In this document: piece after piece, positions 36,265-45,801 of the stretch
How the letters are laid out: the number at the start of each line of letters is the position of its first letter
Numbering within the stretch: position 1 is the stretch's first letter
Assembly: GCA_014238965.1 (NCBI GenBank)
Contig: JABAAC010000072.1
Location: 1 to 64,000 of the forward strand
Reading direction: 5' to 3'
Source: Phycisphaerales bacterium
GTDB taxonomy: Bacteria > Planctomycetota > Phycisphaerae > Phycisphaerales > SM1A02
DNA: 64,000 nt
The notes under the pieces: model-generated
The model's input: only the letters and a program-made list of their open reading frames with translations
Database searches by the model: none
What the model was told of the DNA's origin: nothing
Translations under genes and position numbers: made by a program

Positions 36265-37448
36265 CCAACCCTTCTCCACTCTTGACACTGATCGAAGACG
36301 AAGCAGCAGCGTCGCATAGGCCAATGACGCAGGCCAATCGGCCCGGCGCCGCAACGGGCCAACGGCCACCGCTGGAGTCTGAGTGGTTGCCATGGGGGCC
36401 ATCTGATGATGCATCGGGGCCACCAATGCTGCTGGCGACGCTTGGCAGCATTGAGTTGGAGTACGCGGCCATTCGGCGATCATGCGGGCGGCTCGATGCA
36501 GCCCATCGAGGCACTGTTCGGCTCACGGGTGACGATCGCCTTGACTTGCTTGATCGTCTTGTGACACAGCAGGTGTGCACGCTTAGGGATGGCGATGTGG
36601 CCGAGGCGTTTTTACTTGATCGCAAGGGGCGTTTGCAATCGGATCTTGTCGTGCTTCACAGCGATCAGGAGACCTGGCTCGATCTTGACGTTCATCAGGC
36701 AGCTGCAACGGCGGGCGCACTTGAGGCCATGTGCTTTGGTGAAGACGTTGTGATTGCCGATGTCTCAGAAGTACACCATCGCATTGAACTGCACGGGCCT
36801 CAGAGCGAGTCCCTTCTGAGTGCTATGGGGTTGGCTGTGCCAGAGGTCATGCGAGTCACACACAACGATGGGGTCGTGTGCTGGCGGCTCGATCGGGTCG
36901 GTGTGCCAGGCTTTGCGTTGTGTGTTGCAACATCCAGCGCTGCTGCATTGTGGATGCGCATAACCCAAGTGGCCAAAGCGAGCGAGTGTTCCTGTCGAAC
37001 GATTGGCTGGTACGCCTTAAACATGGCCCGCGTTGAGACTGGCGAGCCCATGGCAAACATCGATTACGGCACGGGGAATCTTCCTGCGGAGACTGGCGTG
37101 TTGCATCGCAGAGTCAGCTTTACCAAGGGGTGTTACCCCGGACAGGAGGTTGTCGCTCGCATGTACAACTTAGGACATCCCAAACAGGTCTTGCGGTCAC
37201 TCGTGCTAGATGACGATTGTCTGCCCATCGCTGGGGCACAGATTTTTTCTGGCGACGATGCCGATCTGGCATCACCCCTTGGTGCAGTGACCTCAAGCGC
37301 ACCTGCCCCGTTGTCGGGGTCAAGGCCCGCAGTCATGGGTATGGTGCGTTGGTCGATTGCTTCGCCAGGTACTCGTGTGCGTGTCATGGCTGAGGGCAAA
37401 GGGATTGGGGCTGCCATCGAAACACTTGCAACGGATGTGCAACCATGA
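36261..37448 (+). CDS. ygfZ: YgfZ/GcvT-domain folate-binding Fe-S cluster repair protein
   Basis: A 395-residue protein of the GcvT/YgfZ family. The YgfZ motif KGCYPGQEVVAR is intact, with the Cys needed for function, and GTVRLTGDDRLDLLDRLVTQ is the N-terminal folate-fold start. The first 65 residues are a low-complexity extension. YgfZ aids Fe-S enzymes such as MiaB. Start ATG 36261 is inside the stop of the previous gene (ATGA). Confidence 0.9.
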   Translation: MTNPSPLLTLIEDEAAASHRPMTQANRPGAATGQRPPLESEWLPWGPSDDASGPPMLLATLGSIELEYAAIRRSCGRLDAAHRGTVRLTGDDRLDLLDRLVTQQVCTLRDGDVAEAFLLDRKGRLQSDLVVLHSDQETWLDLDVHQAAATAGALEAMCFGEDVVIADVSEVHHRIELHGPQSESLLSAMGLAVPEVMRVTHNDGVVCWRLDRVGVPGFALCVATSSAAALWMRITQVAKASECSCRTIGWYALNMARVETGEPMANIDYGTGNLPAETGVLHRRVSFTKGCYPGQEVVARMYNLGHPKQVLRSLVLDDDCLPIAGAQIFSGDDADLASPLGAVTSSAPAPLSGSRPAVMGMVRWSIASPGTRVRVMAEGKGIGAAIETLATDVQP

Positions 37449-37645
37449 CGCTCTTTGTGGCCTCTGCAAGCGTTGGACAGCGTGTGCCCTTGCCACCAAT
37501 CCCTGTCCATGGCGAGGCTGATCCCTACGTAGCGACTTCAGAGGTCATCTTGTTGCTCGTTGCGGCAGTCTTGACAGTACTTGTTGGCGTGACGCTGGTG
37601 GTCTTTCTCGCTCGTCAACAACGCAAGGGCACCTCCGATGTCTGA
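37445..37645 (+). CDS. small single-pass membrane protein
   Basis: A 66-residue protein. An N-terminal non-charged stretch, then one strong membrane helix (residues about 34-55, ILLLVAAVLTVLVGVTLVVF) and a basic cytoplasmic tail RQQRKGTSD. It overlaps ygfZ by 4 bp and HMG-CoA lyase by 8 bp, so it is in the coupled operon. No family is recognised; the name would be hypothetical protein. Confidence 0.65.
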   Translation: MTLFVASASVGQRVPLPPIPVHGEADPYVATSEVILLLVAAVLTVLVGVTLVVFLARQQRKGTSDV

Positions 37646-38501
37646 TGCTGCCGATCGTGTTTGGATCACCGACGTGGGGCCTCGTGACGGTTTGCAGAAC
37701 GAATCGACGCCAGTGCCCACAGCTGCAAAGATCAATTTGGTCGACGCGTTAAGTGCCGCGGGGCTGCCTGACATCGAGGCAACAGCCTTCGTGCGGGCAT
37801 CGTGGGTACCTCAATTGGCAGACGCAAGTGAAGTCATGCATGGCATCACACGGCGACAGGGCACGCTGTACACGGTGCTCGTTCCCAATGAACGAGGACT
37901 CGATCGTGCGATGGAGGCGAACCCAGACAAAGTGGCTGTATTCACCGCCGCAAGCGAGACGTTTGCGCAGCGGAACACAAATGCATCGATCGATGAGACG
38001 TTTGATCGATTTGCTCCAGTGTTTGAACGCTGTTCGGCAGCGGGATTGCCGGTACGGGCCTATGTGAGTACCGCCATAGCATGTCCATACGAGGGCGCCG
38101 TTGCGCCTGGAGCAGTTGTCAGGCTCATCGAGCGGTTGGTAGACCTTGGCCCGTGTGAAATCGACCTCGGGGACACGATTGGTGCGGCGGGGCCAGAGGA
38201 CATTGACGCGTTGCTGGACGCAGTGGGGGGCACCGTGGAGTTGTCGGAGTTGGTATTGCACTTGCATGACACAGGTGGCCGCGCTCTTGCGTGTGCTCAG
38301 CGGGCCATCGAGCGAGGTGTTCGCCGGTTCGATGCAGCGTGCGGCGGACTTGGCGGATGTCCGTTTGCACCAGGCGCACCGGGCAATTTGTCTACATCGA
38401 GTCTGGTGAGGCATTGTGAGGCCACCGGCTTGCACACAGGCATCGATGTGGACGCAGTCGATACGGCAGCGCGGGCAATCAGGTCAGTCCTCAACTCTTA
38501 G
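37638..38501 (+). CDS. mvaB: hydroxymethylglutaryl-CoA lyase
   Basis: A 287-residue TIM-barrel enzyme: DVGPRDGLQNE opens the active site (Arg/Asp), LHLHDTGGRAL has metal-binding His, and GGLGGCPFAPGAPGN has the catalytic Cys. It cleaves 3-hydroxy-3-methylglutaryl-CoA into acetyl-CoA and acetoacetate, the last step of leucine breakdown, matching the BCKDH operon at 8-12 kb. Its end overlaps the end of the GGDEF gene by 11 bp (tail to tail). Confidence 0.95.
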   Translation: MSDAADRVWITDVGPRDGLQNESTPVPTAAKINLVDALSAAGLPDIEATAFVRASWVPQLADASEVMHGITRRQGTLYTVLVPNERGLDRAMEANPDKVAVFTAASETFAQRNTNASIDETFDRFAPVFERCSAAGLPVRAYVSTAIACPYEGAVAPGAVVRLIERLVDLGPCEIDLGDTIGAAGPEDIDALLDAVGGTVELSELVLHLHDTGGRALACAQRAIERGVRRFDAACGGLGGCPFAPGAPGNLSTSSLVRHCEATGLHTGIDVDAVDTAARAIRSVLNS

Positions 38502-39774
38502 ATTCAACAGCATCCGGGCCGAAGGTCAAGCAGTTCTTGCCGCGCCGCTTGCTTTCCAAGGCTCGCTCGTCGGCAATGCGAAGCAGCGTTGACCCCTCGT
38601 CGCCATCCCATGGAAACGTGGCCAGTCCACCACTGATCGTGGCGCCACCGGGTGCACTAAGGCCCAACTCTGGAAACTTCATTCCCGCAATTTGATTCTG
38701 GAATCGATGAGCAATGCCGTCGATTGAATCAGGGTGCGTCGAGCCGGGTGTGCGAGGGGGCATGCGATCGGCGAAGACGACAGCAAACTCATCGCCGCCA
38801 GTTCTCGCAACTGCATCTCCGTCGCGAATAACTGAGGCGAGTAGTTGCACCACATGTCGCAAAATAACATCGCCAGCTTCGTGGCCCCAGCGGTCGTTCC
38901 ACGATTTGAAGTCATCGATGTCGAACACTAGCACCGAAATTTCTCGTCGCGCGCGTCGAGCCTTGTCTATCGAACTGTCCAAGAATCGTTTAAGTCCACG
39001 TCGATTAAGTGCGCCAGTGAGGTCGTCGCACAAGGCTTCGTTACGCAATCGAGTTAAGTGTTCTTCAAGACGCAGCCATTGTGCTGTCCAGCGGGCCCAC
39101 GCTTGGAGTCGAGGGTTTGGATCGGCGCCTTCTGTTGCGACAAGATGCCCATACGTCACGCCCTCATAGTGGACAACGGTGGCGTCTGCCCGTCCAGCGC
39201 CAGGCTCGAGCCGTACGGGTGACTGCCCACTGCGTTCGGCGAGGGCTTGCAGGAGCAGCCCTTGGAAGTCAGCGGTGGATTGCAGCAGTGAGGCGATCAG
39301 TGTCGTGTCAGTGATGCGGGCAACTGCTTCCGCTGGGACGGCAGACACGATGTCGGTCTCGGGAATGGGTGTTGTTGAGGGTGCTGGCGGCGTGGCCTTG
39401 GGTTCCTCTTGCGTGCCATCAAGGAGTTGCGCGACAGCTTCGATGGGTAGCGGCCCGGCGACTTGCAGGTCAACATGGTCGTCTAACACGGCAAGTGGCA
39501 GTCCCGGGGCCGTGGCAATGATGAGCAGGCCAGGTTCCAGTCGTCGCAGGGCTTCGACGCTACGCAACATGTCCGGTACTCGATGAGTAGATGGTGCAGC
39601 GATCACCACGGCTTCAATAGGTTCACGTGCCGGGCAGGTTGTAAGTTCACCCAACGCGGCGAAGATCGTGTCAACGGTCAGTCTTCCAATGGACGGATCG
39701 TCTCCTTGCACATCTGCTGTGCCCACGCACAACAGTCGGCGCCGGGCTGATCGTTGATGAGACACCGGGCTCAT
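38491..39774 (-). CDS. diguanylate cyclase with receiver-like N-terminus
   Basis: A 427-residue protein. Residues 1-120 look like a receiver fold without the usual Asp/Lys set. Residues 160-245 are of mixed alpha/beta type, perhaps GAF-like. The GGDEF domain (about 258-420) has LCDDLTGALNRRGL, FDIDDFKSWND and intact GGDEF; RxxD (RDGD) five residues before gives the inhibitory I-site. So it should be an active, product-inhibited c-di-GMP synthase. It overlaps the upstream gene by 4 bp (ATGA). Confidence 0.9.
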   Translation of the reverse strand: MSPVSHQRSARRRLLCVGTADVQGDDPSIGRLTVDTIFAALGELTTCPAREPIEAVVIAAPSTHRVPDMLRSVEALRRLEPGLLIIATAPGLPLAVLDDHVDLQVAGPLPIEAVAQLLDGTQEEPKATPPAPSTTPIPETDIVSAVPAEAVARITDTTLIASLLQSTADFQGLLLQALAERSGQSPVRLEPGAGRADATVVHYEGVTYGHLVATEGADPNPRLQAWARWTAQWLRLEEHLTRLRNEALCDDLTGALNRRGLKRFLDSSIDKARRARREISVLVFDIDDFKSWNDRWGHEAGDVILRHVVQLLASVIRDGDAVARTGGDEFAVVFADRMPPRTPGSTHPDSIDGIAHRFQNQIAGMKFPELGLSAPGGATISGGLATFPWDGDEGSTLLRIADERALESKRRGKNCLTFGPDAVESKS

Positions 39775-40250
39775 GCGGGTTCCTGCTCAGGGGGTCCTAA
39801 CAGCGACAGGATCTCATCTGGATCGATGTCGGCGCTCTGTGGTTCAACAGCATGCAGCAACTGCAACGTGTCACCTGCCAGCAGCAGCAGCGGCACATCG
39901 GGAATCGAGCGTTGCAGGGTGTCCACCATGTCCTGTGTGCCACCAGTTGGCTGACGCAGGAATACAAGGGGGGCCAGGTCGCTGTGGGGTTGGCCCGAGG
40001 CCATGCGATGCCGTGCATCTCGTCGCAAGAGGCATACTTCGGCCATAGCAAGGCGTGGGTCGTGTTCGATACGAGGGGTCAGCCCTGCCTCATGCAGCGC
40101 CTGATGCAGCGGCTCTGGAATGGGGGTGTCGAGCCCTGCAAGTACGACGCATGGTCTCAGGGGAACTGCTGCAGCCCCATCGCCTTTGAGCATGGGCGAC
40201 CAAGTCGAATCTGTCAGGTCCAATGGTGTGTCGTCGTGATCAGTGGGCAT
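39771..40250 (-). CDS. receiver-like small protein coupled to diguanylate cyclase
   Basis: A 159-residue protein. After a polar N-terminus (residues 1-30), the strand-helix order (PCVVLAGLDTPIPEPL, LAPLVFLRQP, VPLLLLAGDT) resembles a receiver or pseudo-receiver, but the phospho-acceptor Asp is not seen. It may set the activity of the GGDEF protein whose start overlaps its stop. No family is recognised with certainty. Confidence 0.65.
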   Translation of the reverse strand: MPTDHDDTPLDLTDSTWSPMLKGDGAAAVPLRPCVVLAGLDTPIPEPLHQALHEAGLTPRIEHDPRLAMAEVCLLRRDARHRMASGQPHSDLAPLVFLRQPTGGTQDMVDTLQRSIPDVPLLLLAGDTLQLLHAVEPQSADIDPDEILSLLGPPEQEPA

Positions 40251-40273
40251 ATGCCTCGAACTCCACTGGAAGT

Positions 40274-41452
40274 CTAGCCTGCATCTGGGCTTGCACCAGC
40301 CAAATCATCCTTGCCAAGAGCGAGTTCCCTGAGCATGCGTGCCGCCCTAGGGCCTCCGTGAAGGCCTTTGAACTGTTCTGCACGGTCTGCCCAGGCGAGC
40401 AGTTCAGAACCTTGTAGGAGTGGCTCTATGGCCTTCTGGAAGGCCTCCCAGGTCGCCGATGGCTTGATTTGATCGTGAATCGAGCATGCGATGCCCGAAT
40501 CGACGCTCGGTTGGGCATTGCACCGCTGGTGGTTGTCTTTATGCCAGGGATAGGGCAAATAGATCGCAGGCACTCCGGCGCATCTGGCTTCGCCCACCGT
40601 GGACGCTCCAGCGCGGGCAATGACGAGATTTGCAGCCCCCCATGCCACGCCCATGGCATGGCGAAATGGCTCAACACGGGCCTGAATGCCAGCACGCTCG
40701 TAGGCTCGCTGAAGGTTCTGGTCATTGCCACGCCCGGCAAGGTGGAGTACTTGCCAGCCATCGAGCAACTGCGGTGCCGTTGTGGTCAAGTGGTGCATCA
40801 GGTCGTTGATTGTTCCGGCTCCTTGCGAAGCGCCTGTAACCAACAGCAAGCGTGTGTCGGGGTCGAGATCGAGCAATCGGCGATGGTCAGCCTTTGAAAC
40901 GCCCTCTTGGGGTCGCGCGTTGGCCCGAATAGGCGGTCCATCGATCAGTTGACAGTGCTTTGATGGTGTAGAGAGTGCTCGGACCGTCTTGATGGCCGTC
41001 GCCAGCGCCGTTGCACGGGAGGCCATCCAACGATTGGCGCGACCTGGCACAGCATCTAGATTCAACATGAGCGTTGGTATGCCCTCTGCCCGCGCGGCCA
41101 TCATCACTGGCGCTGCGACGTAGCCGCCTAAGAGTCCAACAGCATCAACATGTGCATCGCGCAGAAGGCGGCGTGCTTGGGCCTTTGCACGCAGCGTGCC
41201 ACGGAGGAACGCTGCGATGCCCATTGGTGATTTGCCAAGCCCTCTTGCTGGTAGCGCGGTCCACTGAAGCGAAGTGTCGCTTAGGATTGTGGCGTCGATA
41301 GCTCGCTCTGAGACCGCCAGTTGAACCTTGCATGTAGGCATTTGCCACTGCAATGACTCGGCAATGGCAACGGCGGGGGCCACGTGTCCGCCGGAGCCGC
41401 CCCCTGCAAGGCAGAAGGTCAGTGTCCGCTGCGATGGCGTGGATGCTGTCAT
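40274..41452 (-). CDS. murG: UDP-N-acetylglucosamine-N-acetylmuramyl-(pentapeptide) pyrophosphoryl-undecaprenol transferase
   Basis: A 392-residue GT-B glycosyltransferase. The N-terminal Gly loop CLAGGGSGGHVAPA, LLVTGASQGAGTIND for the donor loop, and VIARAGASTVGEARCAGVPAIYLPYP in the C-domain are MurG signatures. It forms lipid II at the inner face of the membrane. ATG 41452 overlaps the FtsW stop (ATGA); the frame start further up is within ftsW. Confidence 0.95.
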   Translation of the reverse strand: MTASTPSQRTLTFCLAGGGSGGHVAPAVAIAESLQWQMPTCKVQLAVSERAIDATILSDTSLQWTALPARGLGKSPMGIAAFLRGTLRAKAQARRLLRDAHVDAVGLLGGYVAAPVMMAARAEGIPTLMLNLDAVPGRANRWMASRATALATAIKTVRALSTPSKHCQLIDGPPIRANARPQEGVSKADHRRLLDLDPDTRLLLVTGASQGAGTINDLMHHLTTTAPQLLDGWQVLHLAGRGNDQNLQRAYERAGIQARVEPFRHAMGVAWGAANLVIARAGASTVGEARCAGVPAIYLPYPWHKDNHQRCNAQPSVDSGIACSIHDQIKPSATWEAFQKAIEPLLQGSELLAWADRAEQFKGLHGGPRAARMLRELALGKDDLAGASPDAG

Positions 41453-42555
41453 GCGGGCATTGGCGGTGGTGCCGCCGTTGGTGTGCGTCGATCCACGGAT
41501 CGGATCCACCCAAGTGCAAAGGCTGTGAGGAGCCAGCCGGTGCCTCCAGAAGAGATCAGCGGCAGGGCAATGCCCTTGGTTGGCGCGAGTCCTGTGACCA
41601 CCAGCAGGTTCACCAGCGCCTGTATCCCAATGGTGAGTAAGACGCCCAGTACAAGAAGGCGTTGATGCGCCACGGTTGTTGATCGCAGAATCACCCAGCC
41701 CACAATGAGCATCGTTGCAAAGAGTGCCACGATCAGCACCGCTCCAGCAATGCCTGTTTCTTCACAAATGATCGCGAAGATAAAGTCGGTGGTGTCTTCG
41801 GGCAAGTAGCCATACTTTTGGATGCCATTGCCGATACCACGGCCGCTGGTTCCACCCCCGGCAATGGCAGCCATCGACTGAACCACGTGGTAGCCACTGG
41901 CTCCCGGGTCGGCAAATGGGTCAAGGAATGCCTGAAGCCGCTGCACGCGATAGGGCTCTATGGCAATGCCACCAGCGACAATCGCCAAGCCCGGCACGGC
42001 CAGTAGCCCCAACTGCCAGAGTTTCGCGCCTGCAGCGAGCACCATCGCTGAGGCAACCGCGATCATCAACACGGCGGTACCGAGGTCTTCTAAAAGAACC
42101 AGACCCGCGAGTAGGCCCACAATGCAAAGCACCCCTGCAAGGGTCCAGAAACGACCAAGCGAGCATGCCCACCAACTGCAGGCAGCTGCCATGAAGATGA
42201 CCAAGGCCCACTTGGCCACTTCGCTGGGTTGGAAGCCCAGCGGGCCAATGTCGATCCATCGACGTGCACCGTTGACTTCTCGTCCGATGCCTGGGATCAA
42301 CACGATGATGGTCAGTATCAAGGCGAGGGATAGGGCCGTCCATGCCACCCATGGTCGAGCCAGCAAACGTGGGGGCACAAAGGCTCCGGCAAAAAAGGCG
42401 ATCATCGCCCCTGCAGCGAGCAGCACCACTCGGTTGGTCATGGTGCCCCACAGCGACAGATCGTCGGTGACCGAGAGGCCCGCCGACTGAATGGCAACGA
42501 TGCCGGTGCCGAGCATGGCTACCAGCAGCACGAGGATCAGGTCACCGCTTCGCAT
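41449..42555 (-). CDS. ftsW: FtsW/RodA-family lipid II polymerase
   Basis: A 368-residue SEDS protein with about 10 membrane helices. RRWIDIGPLGFQPSEVAK, LEDLGTAVLM and PLISSGGTG are the SEDS signatures. It polymerises glycan strands with a class B PBP during septation. Start ATG 42555 puts the first helix at residue 6; a GTG at 42609 would add 18 residues. The murG neighbour favours FtsW over RodA. No other dcw genes are nearby. Confidence 0.92.
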   Translation of the reverse strand: MRSGDLILVLLVAMLGTGIVAIQSAGLSVTDDLSLWGTMTNRVVLLAAGAMIAFFAGAFVPPRLLARPWVAWTALSLALILTIIVLIPGIGREVNGARRWIDIGPLGFQPSEVAKWALVIFMAAACSWWACSLGRFWTLAGVLCIVGLLAGLVLLEDLGTAVLMIAVASAMVLAAGAKLWQLGLLAVPGLAIVAGGIAIEPYRVQRLQAFLDPFADPGASGYHVVQSMAAIAGGGTSGRGIGNGIQKYGYLPEDTTDFIFAIICEETGIAGAVLIVALFATMLIVGWVILRSTTVAHQRLLVLGVLLTIGIQALVNLLVVTGLAPTKGIALPLISSGGTGWLLTAFALGWIRSVDRRTPTAAPPPMPA

Positions 42556-42650
42556 GCTTCTGACTGTGTATCGGCTCGCAGGCTCAATCGTCTGGGGAAT
42601 TGGGCCCACTCTGGACTCTTGACTCTTGAGCGCCCTACGATGGGTGGCCC

Positions 42651-44249
42651 ATGGTGGACCTCACGATTAATCGTATTGCCGGTGGCCCGAGCATCTATAT
42701 GGAGACATTTGGATGCCAGATGAACGTCCTTGATAGCGAGCTCGTGCGTGGGCACTTGCAGGCGCTTGGGTATGCATTCACTCAGGCGGGGGATCAAGCA
42801 GACATTGTGCTGTTCAACACCTGCTCGGTTCGAGCACAGGCCGAGAACAAGGTGTTAAGTCGCCTTGGGCGGTTGCGTATCGAAAAGGATGAAGGGCGAA
42901 ACGTCATCGTTGGCGTGATCGGTTGTCTTGCTGAGCGTGAGGGTGAGGCCATGCTTCGCCGTCGGCCTGAGGTTGATCTGATGTGCGGCCCAGGCGAGCT
43001 CGATCGTCTCCCCATGCTGCTAGACAACGTGCTCAAGGGCGATCTACTGGAAGTAGCTGATCGCGCAGCGTTGCAGGGGGCTTCATCGAGGCGATCTGCG
43101 ACGTTGTCTGCGGCGGAGGACTCGCTTGAGTTGCTGGACTTATCGCGGGCATTTGATCCCGACACCGCAGCAGTTGGAGGCCGATCGGCCTATGTTCGGA
43201 TCACCCGTGGCTGCAACAAATTCTGCACCTATTGCGTGGTTCCAAACACGCGGGGTGCTGAGGTCCATCGTCCACCCGATGCGATTGTGGATGAGTGCCG
43301 CAGATTGGCCCATAGGGGAGTGATCGAGGTCACCTTGCTAGGCCAAACGGTCAATCACTACATGTACGTGCATGGCACGGCAATTGATGACACCGGGCGG
43401 GAACTGCCACAAGTTGGTCCGGGGCTCTCGGCATTTCGTCGTTCGGATCGAGGCGCTGGGTCGCATCGAGTAACCACGTTCGCCCAGTTGCTGCAGCGGA
43501 TTCACGATGAAGTGCCTGAGATTCAACGCCTTCGATTTGTGACGAGCTATCCGCGTGATTTCGGTGACGATGCGCTTGATGTAATGGCCCAGTGCCCACG
43601 AATCTGTCGGTATTTGCATGTGCCAGTGCAGTCGGGGTCTGACCGCATCCTTGGCTTAATGAATCGTGGCTACACGGTTGGGCAATACGAGTCCTTCATC
43701 GAGCGGGTGCTAGAGCGTTTGCCCGATGCGTCCATTGCCGGAGACTTCATCGTTGGCTTTCCAACCGAGACCGATGCAGACTTCCAGGCATCAATTGACC
43801 TGTTGCATCGTGTCCCGTTTAAGAACAACTTCATCTTCAAGTACTCGCCGCGGCCGGGGACCACTGCGATCGACCGGCTTCCCGATGACGTGCCTGAAGC
43901 TGTCAAACGCGAGCGATGTAATGCATTGCTTTCCGTCCAGGCCGAGATCTCTGAGGCAGTGCATAAGCGTGCGGTAGGTCAGGTGCATCAAGTATTTGTA
44001 GAGAAATTGACTGATGTCGAACCAGCCAAGAACCATGGTGCCAGCCGCGTCGAGTTGGGGTGGTCCACACCACGAAAGCAGTATGCAGGCCGAACTCCCG
44101 GCGACCTGATCACCGTGTTCGACTATGCCCACGATGGGGACGCAGAGGACCTTATTGGAAAAATCGTTCCCGTTTTAGTGGAATCAGCGGCACCGCGGCT
44201 CCTAAGGGGCCGAATGGTCTCTCGTTCCCCAATGGAGGACTCACGCTGA
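42651..44249 (+). CDS. miaB: tRNA-2-methylthio-N6-dimethylallyladenosine synthase MiaB
   Basis: A 532-residue radical SAM methylthiotransferase. N-terminal UPF0004 cysteines: FGCQMN, NTCSVR, GCLAE. Radical SAM C-x3-C-x2-C in GCNKFCTYCVVPN. TRAM domain at the end. It has an insertion of about 30 residues after LLGQTVNHYMYVHG relative to E. coli, as MiaB of some phyla. Modifies A37 of tRNA. ATG 42651, no clear SD; 95 bp from divergent ftsW. Confidence 0.94.
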   Translation: MVDLTINRIAGGPSIYMETFGCQMNVLDSELVRGHLQALGYAFTQAGDQADIVLFNTCSVRAQAENKVLSRLGRLRIEKDEGRNVIVGVIGCLAEREGEAMLRRRPEVDLMCGPGELDRLPMLLDNVLKGDLLEVADRAALQGASSRRSATLSAAEDSLELLDLSRAFDPDTAAVGGRSAYVRITRGCNKFCTYCVVPNTRGAEVHRPPDAIVDECRRLAHRGVIEVTLLGQTVNHYMYVHGTAIDDTGRELPQVGPGLSAFRRSDRGAGSHRVTTFAQLLQRIHDEVPEIQRLRFVTSYPRDFGDDALDVMAQCPRICRYLHVPVQSGSDRILGLMNRGYTVGQYESFIERVLERLPDASIAGDFIVGFPTETDADFQASIDLLHRVPFKNNFIFKYSPRPGTTAIDRLPDDVPEAVKRERCNALLSVQAEISEAVHKRAVGQVHQVFVEKLTDVEPAKNHGASRVELGWSTPRKQYAGRTPGDLITVFDYAHDGDAEDLIGKIVPVLVESAAPRLLRGRMVSRSPMEDSR

Positions 44250-44740
44250 GTGCAGCATTGGCCGTAGGAATCTCTGTTCTAGCTATGAAAAACAGGGTTT
44301 CTTCCTGAGTGATCAGGGTATGGGCCGACGCAGAATGGCCAAAGTGACTGAGTTCTTTGCCGGAAGTGCCGGTTTTGCGGGGTATCATTTGAGCCTTCGG
44401 GTTGAAAAAAAGGTTCGGACATGCGTTCTGACGGTTGACCTTTGCCGTGCGGAAGGTAAGTTCGGCAAGAAGGTTGTGGGTGTTGAGCAGGTCTTGGTGG
44501 CCTCCTCTGAACCCATGGAAGAGAACGAGAAGGTTACGCACGCTAAAAGAGCGACTCAATACACCTACATACCACTACCTTCCCGAACGCGTGTTCGGGG
44601 TCCAAGCGAGGACCAATTTACAGGCCCAATGGGGATCGGGCTTGGTTCGAGCGAGGAGTGGGGGCGAGATCTAGATCTAGAAGTAAACAGTCTTTGTGGA
44701 CCCCGCCACAAGAAGAAGAGAAAGGTTTGGAGGAATCAAC
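44250..44740 (+). other. 491-bp untranslated region before the first CTERM gene
   Basis: No credible gene. The plus-strand frame at 44320 overlaps the CTERM gene and its peptide is unlike a protein. Near miaB an imperfect stem (44266-44306: AGGAATCTCTGTT with AACAGGGTTTCTTCCT) could act as its terminator or as a leader structure. A perfect 7-bp hairpin, CCCGAAC-GCGT-GTTCGGG, lies at 44582-44599 with no T-run. A regulatory leader is inferred, not shown. Confidence 0.5.
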
Positions 44741-45424
44741 GTGAAGCGTTTTTCCATCTTTGCTGGGACCGTTGGTGGTCTTGCCCTCGCGGGTACCGCT
44801 ACTGCCGGTTTGAACAGCCTTAGTTATGACCTCGTTGGCGAAGACCTCGTCGCAGGCACCTACACCGTCCGTTTGTATGCTGATGTCGATGCTGGTGATC
44901 GTGTTGATGCCGTCTATGGCAACAGCGATTCCAGTTTCATGATCAACATGAATGGTGGTGCATCCACTTACCAGAACACCACCTACGGTGGTGCTACATC
45001 CAAGTCGATCAACAGCGCGTTCTTTGCGATCGTGCCGTCGCTCGAATGGGACAGTTACGTCACCATCGGGTGCCTGCACTCTGATGGTTACCCCTTTGGC
45101 GGTAATGCTCTCCAGGACATTGGTATCGATTGGTCCGGTTTTGAAGCTGGTGGCGATGTCAGTTCCGACAACGGCACGTGGTTCGTCACGCCTGCCGATG
45201 CACAGGGTGAGGAGCAGGGCGGCCGCGTCCTGATCGCACAGTTCTCGATCTACGCTGGTTCGGGCGACTATGACATGATGTTCTCAGCTGGCTTCCAAGG
45301 GAAAGACGCCTCTGGCGTGACTTGGAACGGTGCTGACTCGGTCCAGATTGCCGTCCCCGCCCCTGGTGCTCTGGCACTGTTGGGCTTGGCTGGCATCGCT
45401 GGCCGTCGTCGTCGTCGCGGCTGA
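44741..45424 (+). CDS. secreted CTERM-tailed protein, paralogue 1
   Basis: A 227-residue exported protein. Signal peptide VKRFSIFAGTVGGLALAGT; beta-rich body with AGDRVDAVYGN, YVTIGCLHSD, GIDWSGFEAGGD, GTWFVTPADAQGEE and GFQGKDASGVTW blocks shared with two paralogues downstream; C-terminus VPAPGALALLGLAGIAGRR plus basic residues, a PEP-CTERM-like sorting tail (motif, hydrophobic helix, Arg cluster). Start is GTG 44741 with GGAGGA 6 nt upstream. Function unknown; surface anchoring via exosortase-like processing is inferred. Confidence 0.85.
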   Translation: MKRFSIFAGTVGGLALAGTATAGLNSLSYDLVGEDLVAGTYTVRLYADVDAGDRVDAVYGNSDSSFMINMNGGASTYQNTTYGGATSKSINSAFFAIVPSLEWDSYVTIGCLHSDGYPFGGNALQDIGIDWSGFEAGGDVSSDNGTWFVTPADAQGEEQGGRVLIAQFSIYAGSGDYDMMFSAGFQGKDASGVTWNGADSVQIAVPAPGALALLGLAGIAGRRRRRG

Positions 45425-45801
45425 GCCAAGACGAACAAGGCGGGTGCTTCTGCACCTGTAGTTTGACGATTACAATCCACCCACCGCTGATTTCAGCGGT
45501 GGGTGGCCATTTTTAGAGCGTCGAGCGTTATTTTGGTGAGCAAGCGGTGCGAGGCACCATTGGCCCAAGACAAGCAAAACCTTTCCAGAATTGCCAATAA
45601 CGAGTCTGGACAGGCCGCACATCCGTGATAGGCTCGGGATGTGGAAGCAGAAGGGACGTCCCCAAGAGCCGGTGGGTTTTTGGAATCAGGAAGTTCCCTC
45701 ATCGTATGGCCGTACTCCTGCACATCGCAGATGTGTAAGCGTGGGGTCTAACAATGGCAGTTCCTCGCATGATATTGGAGGAACCTGAGAGGAGAAGAGT
45801 T
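45425..45801 (+). other. 377-bp spacer with terminator and leader of the second CTERM gene
   Basis: The first part holds the terminator at 45477-45514. The remaining about 285 bases have no credible gene on either strand. The last 40 carry the SD for the next gene. A conserved leader element shared with the other two was not found by eye. Confidence 0.5.
45477..45514 (+). terminator. intrinsic terminator after CTERM paralogue 1
   Basis: A 14-bp perfect inverted repeat (45477-45490 with 45493-45506) followed by CCATTTTT. Confidence 0.9.

Noticed and set aside
44582-44599. Perfect hairpin CCCGAAC-GCGT-GTTCGGG considered as a terminator
   Set aside because: No T-run on either side; kept only as a possible leader structure.
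44320-44823. 167-codon plus-strand frame before CTERM paralogue 1
   Set aside because: It overlaps the start and signal peptide of the paralogue in another frame and the peptide has no protein-like pattern.
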